5,755 bases of DNA from Microcaldota archaeon (GTDB lineage Archaea; Micrarchaeota; Micrarchaeia; Anstonellales; Anstonellaceae), in NCBI GenBank assembly GCA_026396335.1, contig JAPLWZ010000075.1, forward strand, positions 1 through 5,755, given 5' to 3'. The translations under genes were made by a program, and so were the position numbers. A model generated the notes under the pieces. It saw only the letters and a list, made by a program, of their open reading frames with translations. It was not told where the DNA came from and made no database searches. Shown here one piece after another: positions 4,269-5,755 of the stretch. Numbering within the stretch: the stretch's first letter is position 1; every line of letters begins with the position of its first letter.

Positions 4269-4902
4269 ATGCGACTTTTACTATCTGGCCCATCGTGAGC
4301 TTCACGTAGACTGACTTGATGTTGGGCTCAATCACTTTTGCCTTCACCTTGTCATATGCCGCCTCGAAGTTTTCCACGAGGTCGTTTACTGCCATTGCCT
4401 CGCTGCCTATGAGGCACTGTGCAACAGGAAGGTATTTGCCCTTGGAGACCAGGCGGACGCGGCTCTTTGCCTGCTCGATTGCAGCCTTTACCGTGCCGCC
4501 TACTATTGGGCGCGGGAGCTTGCCGCGTGAGCCAAGCACGGACCCAAGGGATTTTCCGACCTGAATCATCAGGCTTGGCTGTGCGATGAATTCGACTGTC
4601 TTTGCGTATATGGCGAGCTTGCCCTTGTCGCCTGCGAGTTTTGCAATTCCCGCTGCGTCAATCACTTCGTCTGCGCCGGCGTTCTTTGCTTCAAGCGCCA
4701 TCTGTGTGTCTGCGAATACGACTACTTTCTGTGTCTTGCCCTTGCCTTTGGGGAGAATGATGTCGATGTTCAAGCGGTTTTCAGCCTTTGCAAAATCGAT
4801 GTTGCGGAAGTTTATGATGAACTCTAGCGATTGTGTGAACTTGCGCTTTCCTTTCTCTTCCAGCGCCTTGGTTATAGCTTCGGTTATTTTTTTCCTGTCC
4901 AT
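4267..4902 (-). CDS. rpl1: Ribosomal protein uL1
   Basis: uL1 (211 residues, normal archaeal length) binds 23S rRNA helices 76-78 to form the L1 stalk, which helps release deacylated tRNA. In archaea it also represses its own operon by binding its mRNA. Recognisable blocks: SLEFIINFRNIDFAKAENRL (25-44), NIDIILPKGKGKTQKVVVFA (45-64), AGADEVID (75-82), domain II with AKTVEFIAQPSLMIQVGKSL (100-119), VLGSRGKLPRPI (122-133), and the return to domain I near SVYVKLTMGQIVKVA (197-211). The usual LGPRGK motif reads LGSRGK here, and the position three residues earlier is also Ser where Pro is common. Start ATG 4902 has GGGAGGG at 4916-4910, seven bases upstream. It is first in the operon; uL11, often upstream in other archaea, is not adjacent. 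Confidence 0.96.
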   Translation of the reverse strand: MDRKKITEAITKALEEKGKRKFTQSLEFIINFRNIDFAKAENRLNIDIILPKGKGKTQKVVVFADTQMALEAKNAGADEVIDAAGIAKLAGDKGKLAIYAKTVEFIAQPSLMIQVGKSLGSVLGSRGKLPRPIVGGTVKAAIEQAKSRVRLVSKGKYLPVAQCLIGSEAMAVNDLVENFEAAYDKVKAKVIEPNIKSVYVKLTMGQIVKVA

Positions 4903-4909
4903 GTGAATT

Positions 4910-4916
4910 CCCTCCC
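4910..4916 (-). promoter_or_regulatory. Ribosome binding site of rpl1
   Basis: Minus-strand GGGAGGG lies seven bases before ATG 4902. Its first bases are also the end of the 3' arm of the leader hairpin (4915-4941), so folding could limit access. Confidence 0.7.
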
Positions 4917-4941
4917 ATTGCCGCGCATGCGCGGGGAATGG
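4915..4941 (-). promoter_or_regulatory. Leader hairpin at the rpl1 ribosome binding site
   Basis: CCATT/AATGG arms enclose a perfect 14-bp palindrome, CCGCGCATGCGCGG (4921-4934), so the leader RNA can form a strong stem with a small bulge. The 3' arm runs into the Shine-Dalgarno sequence. A second small hairpin, ACGGC/GCCGT with a 7-base loop, lies at 4944-4960. Together these fill most of the presumed 60-base leader and are candidates for uL1 autoregulation; I cannot match the uL1 consensus with certainty. Confidence 0.45.
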
Positions 4942-4983
4942 TTACGGCGGGAAAAGCCGTTGGCTCTCATATAATAACAAAAG

Positions 4984-4991
4984 TTTAAAAA
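4984..4991 (-). promoter_or_regulatory. A/T box of the ribosomal stalk operon promoter
   Basis: Minus-strand TTTTTAAA would place the transcript start near 4962-4965, giving a leader of about 60 bases. A second T/A-rich stretch, TTATTATA (4976-4969), is an alternative that would shorten the leader to about 45 bases. Confidence 0.5.
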
Positions 4992-5041
4992 GCTTGGGAA
5001 ACGGCGGCTGCCTCAATGAGTTCGAGCGCACAGATGAACTG

Positions 5042-5049
5042 TTTATATG
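5042..5049 (+). promoter_or_regulatory. A/T box of the methyltransferase-like gene (leaderless)
   Basis: TTTATATG is centred about 26 bases before ATG 5072. No Shine-Dalgarno is present, so the mRNA probably starts at the initiation codon. Confidence 0.65.
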
Positions 5050-5071
5050 TATTTCCACTTAGAATAACGGC

Positions 5072-5755
5072 ATGCAGAAAACAAAAGTGCTTCGTGTACT
5101 GGATGTCGCCAGCGACGGAAGCAAAACTGAGCGGATATACCTTAACCTCCTTAGCTCGAAAAAATTTGAAAACGTGATTGTGAAAGCGTTCGCGGATAAA
5201 ATATGCGAAGATGAGAAGCGGCTGCCGAATGCTGTGATGATAAAACAAAAGGCGATTTTCCCGAATTGCCTCGAAAAGGAGCCGGACAACTTCTATGACC
5301 ACGTCCATTTCCATGGTTTTGACGACAGGCGGGGCAGAGATAAGAAAATTGAAACGATTGGAAAATTTAACAAAATAATGAGCGGCGATTGTAATTTTGA
5401 TAATGTCAGCGCGGAAGATTTTGAAGAGATGAATAATGTGGCACTCGCAATGTTTGGCGGATACGAGGCAAAACTGGCTTACATAACGGAACAAAAGACT
5501 GAAAAGTACGAATATGTGAGAGCGCTGCAGGACATTAGGAGGATTATGAAAAACGGAGGGTACTTCTTTTTCAGCATAGGCGACTCGTGTCAGCTTTTGA
5601 GCCAGGAAGATGGCAAAAGGTCGGCAGTTAGAGTTACATATGATTTTGTTTCTGCAGAATTCACACACGTACTTTCACTATATTCACAGCATGAACAAAG
5701 CATGGGCGGCTTATTGCTCTCACCTGCCTCCGAAGATTATAAAGTAAGGGACAAC
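5072..5755 (+). CDS. SAM-dependent methyltransferase-like protein, 3' end outside window
   Basis: An open frame of 228 codons runs off the right edge. The layout suggests a class I (Rossmann-fold) methyltransferase: a first strand and loop in KVLRVLDVASDGSKTERIYL (residues 5-24), a middle segment with DNFYDHVHFHGF (72-83), and a late motif LQDIRRIMKNGGYFFFSIGD (152-171), which is close to the 'R.LKPGG' strand region of the family. The glycine-rich SAM loop is degenerate: SDGS stands where GxGxG is expected. An intervening loop (about 84-125) is long and charged. SAM binding is therefore doubtful and the substrate unknown. Start ATG 5072 is set by the A/T box at 5042-5049; the gene is divergent from the ribosomal operon. 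Family call is tentative. Confidence 0.6.
   Translation, partial: MQKTKVLRVLDVASDGSKTERIYLNLLSSKKFENVIVKAFADKICEDEKRLPNAVMIKQKAIFPNCLEKEPDNFYDHVHFHGFDDRRGRDKKIETIGKFNKIMSGDCNFDNVSAEDFEEMNNVALAMFGGYEAKLAYITEQKTEKYEYVRALQDIRRIMKNGGYFFFSIGDSCQLLSQEDGKRSAVRVTYDFVSAEFTHVLSLYSQHEQSMGGLLLSPASEDYKVRDN

Noticed and set aside
4985..5668. A 227-codon open frame on the minus strand
   Set aside because: It is antisense to the methyltransferase-like gene, which has an A/T box, a leaderless ATG and recognisable motifs. The minus frame gives a Cys/Phe-rich, unconvincing protein and crosses the rpl1 promoter region.

Overview
The window looks archaeal. It holds a minus-strand ribosomal stalk operon encoding uL1, the P0-type uL10 and the archaeal P1-type L12, the last ending in a GLxxLFG-type tail. 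Promoters are archaeal A/T boxes (CTTTTAAA, TTTATATG, AATATAAA). Several boxes sit about 25 bp from the start codon, implying leaderless mRNAs, while other genes carry GGAGG/GGTGA ribosome binding sites. The gene-dense layout, tiny ORFs and a shortened P0 would fit a small-genome (DPANN-like) archaeon, but the lineage is an inference.

Layout. Bases 3-113 (+) are the end of an unrecognised gene. Bases 165-713 (+) encode a Maf-type nucleotide pyrophosphatase. Bases 828-1016 (+) encode an unrecognised 62-residue protein. Bases 1075-2304 (+) form a tight cluster: a VapB antitoxin, an overlapping VapC PIN-domain toxin, a 51-residue basic protein and a pyrimidine-dimer DNA glycosylase of the T4 endonuclease V family. 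Convergent to it, on the minus strand, is an unrecognised gene (2396-3022). Its last ~20 codons look out of frame; a plausible C-terminus continues in the -1 frame to 2328. Upstream of that gene, rpl12, rpl10 and rpl1 run leftwards from 4902 to 3097. A divergent spacer of 169 bases carries both promoters and a structured rpl1 leader. Bases 5072-5755 (+) encode a methyltransferase-like protein cut by the window edge.

How the genes work together. uL1 forms the mobile L1 stalk. P0 and the P1 dimers form the factor-recruiting stalk, and the operon likely autoregulates through uL1. VapBC is a self-contained toxin-antitoxin module; three tandem 6-bp elements lie between its A/T box and its leaderless start. 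The glycosylase repairs UV photoproducts, and Maf removes non-canonical or modified nucleotides.

The points most worth a second look are the frame break with an AAACCCG heptamer at 2453-2459, the P0 lacking part of domain II and its usual acidic tail, the VapB operator, and the N-terminus of the glycosylase. I found no CRISPR array, tRNA, rRNA or insertion sequence.
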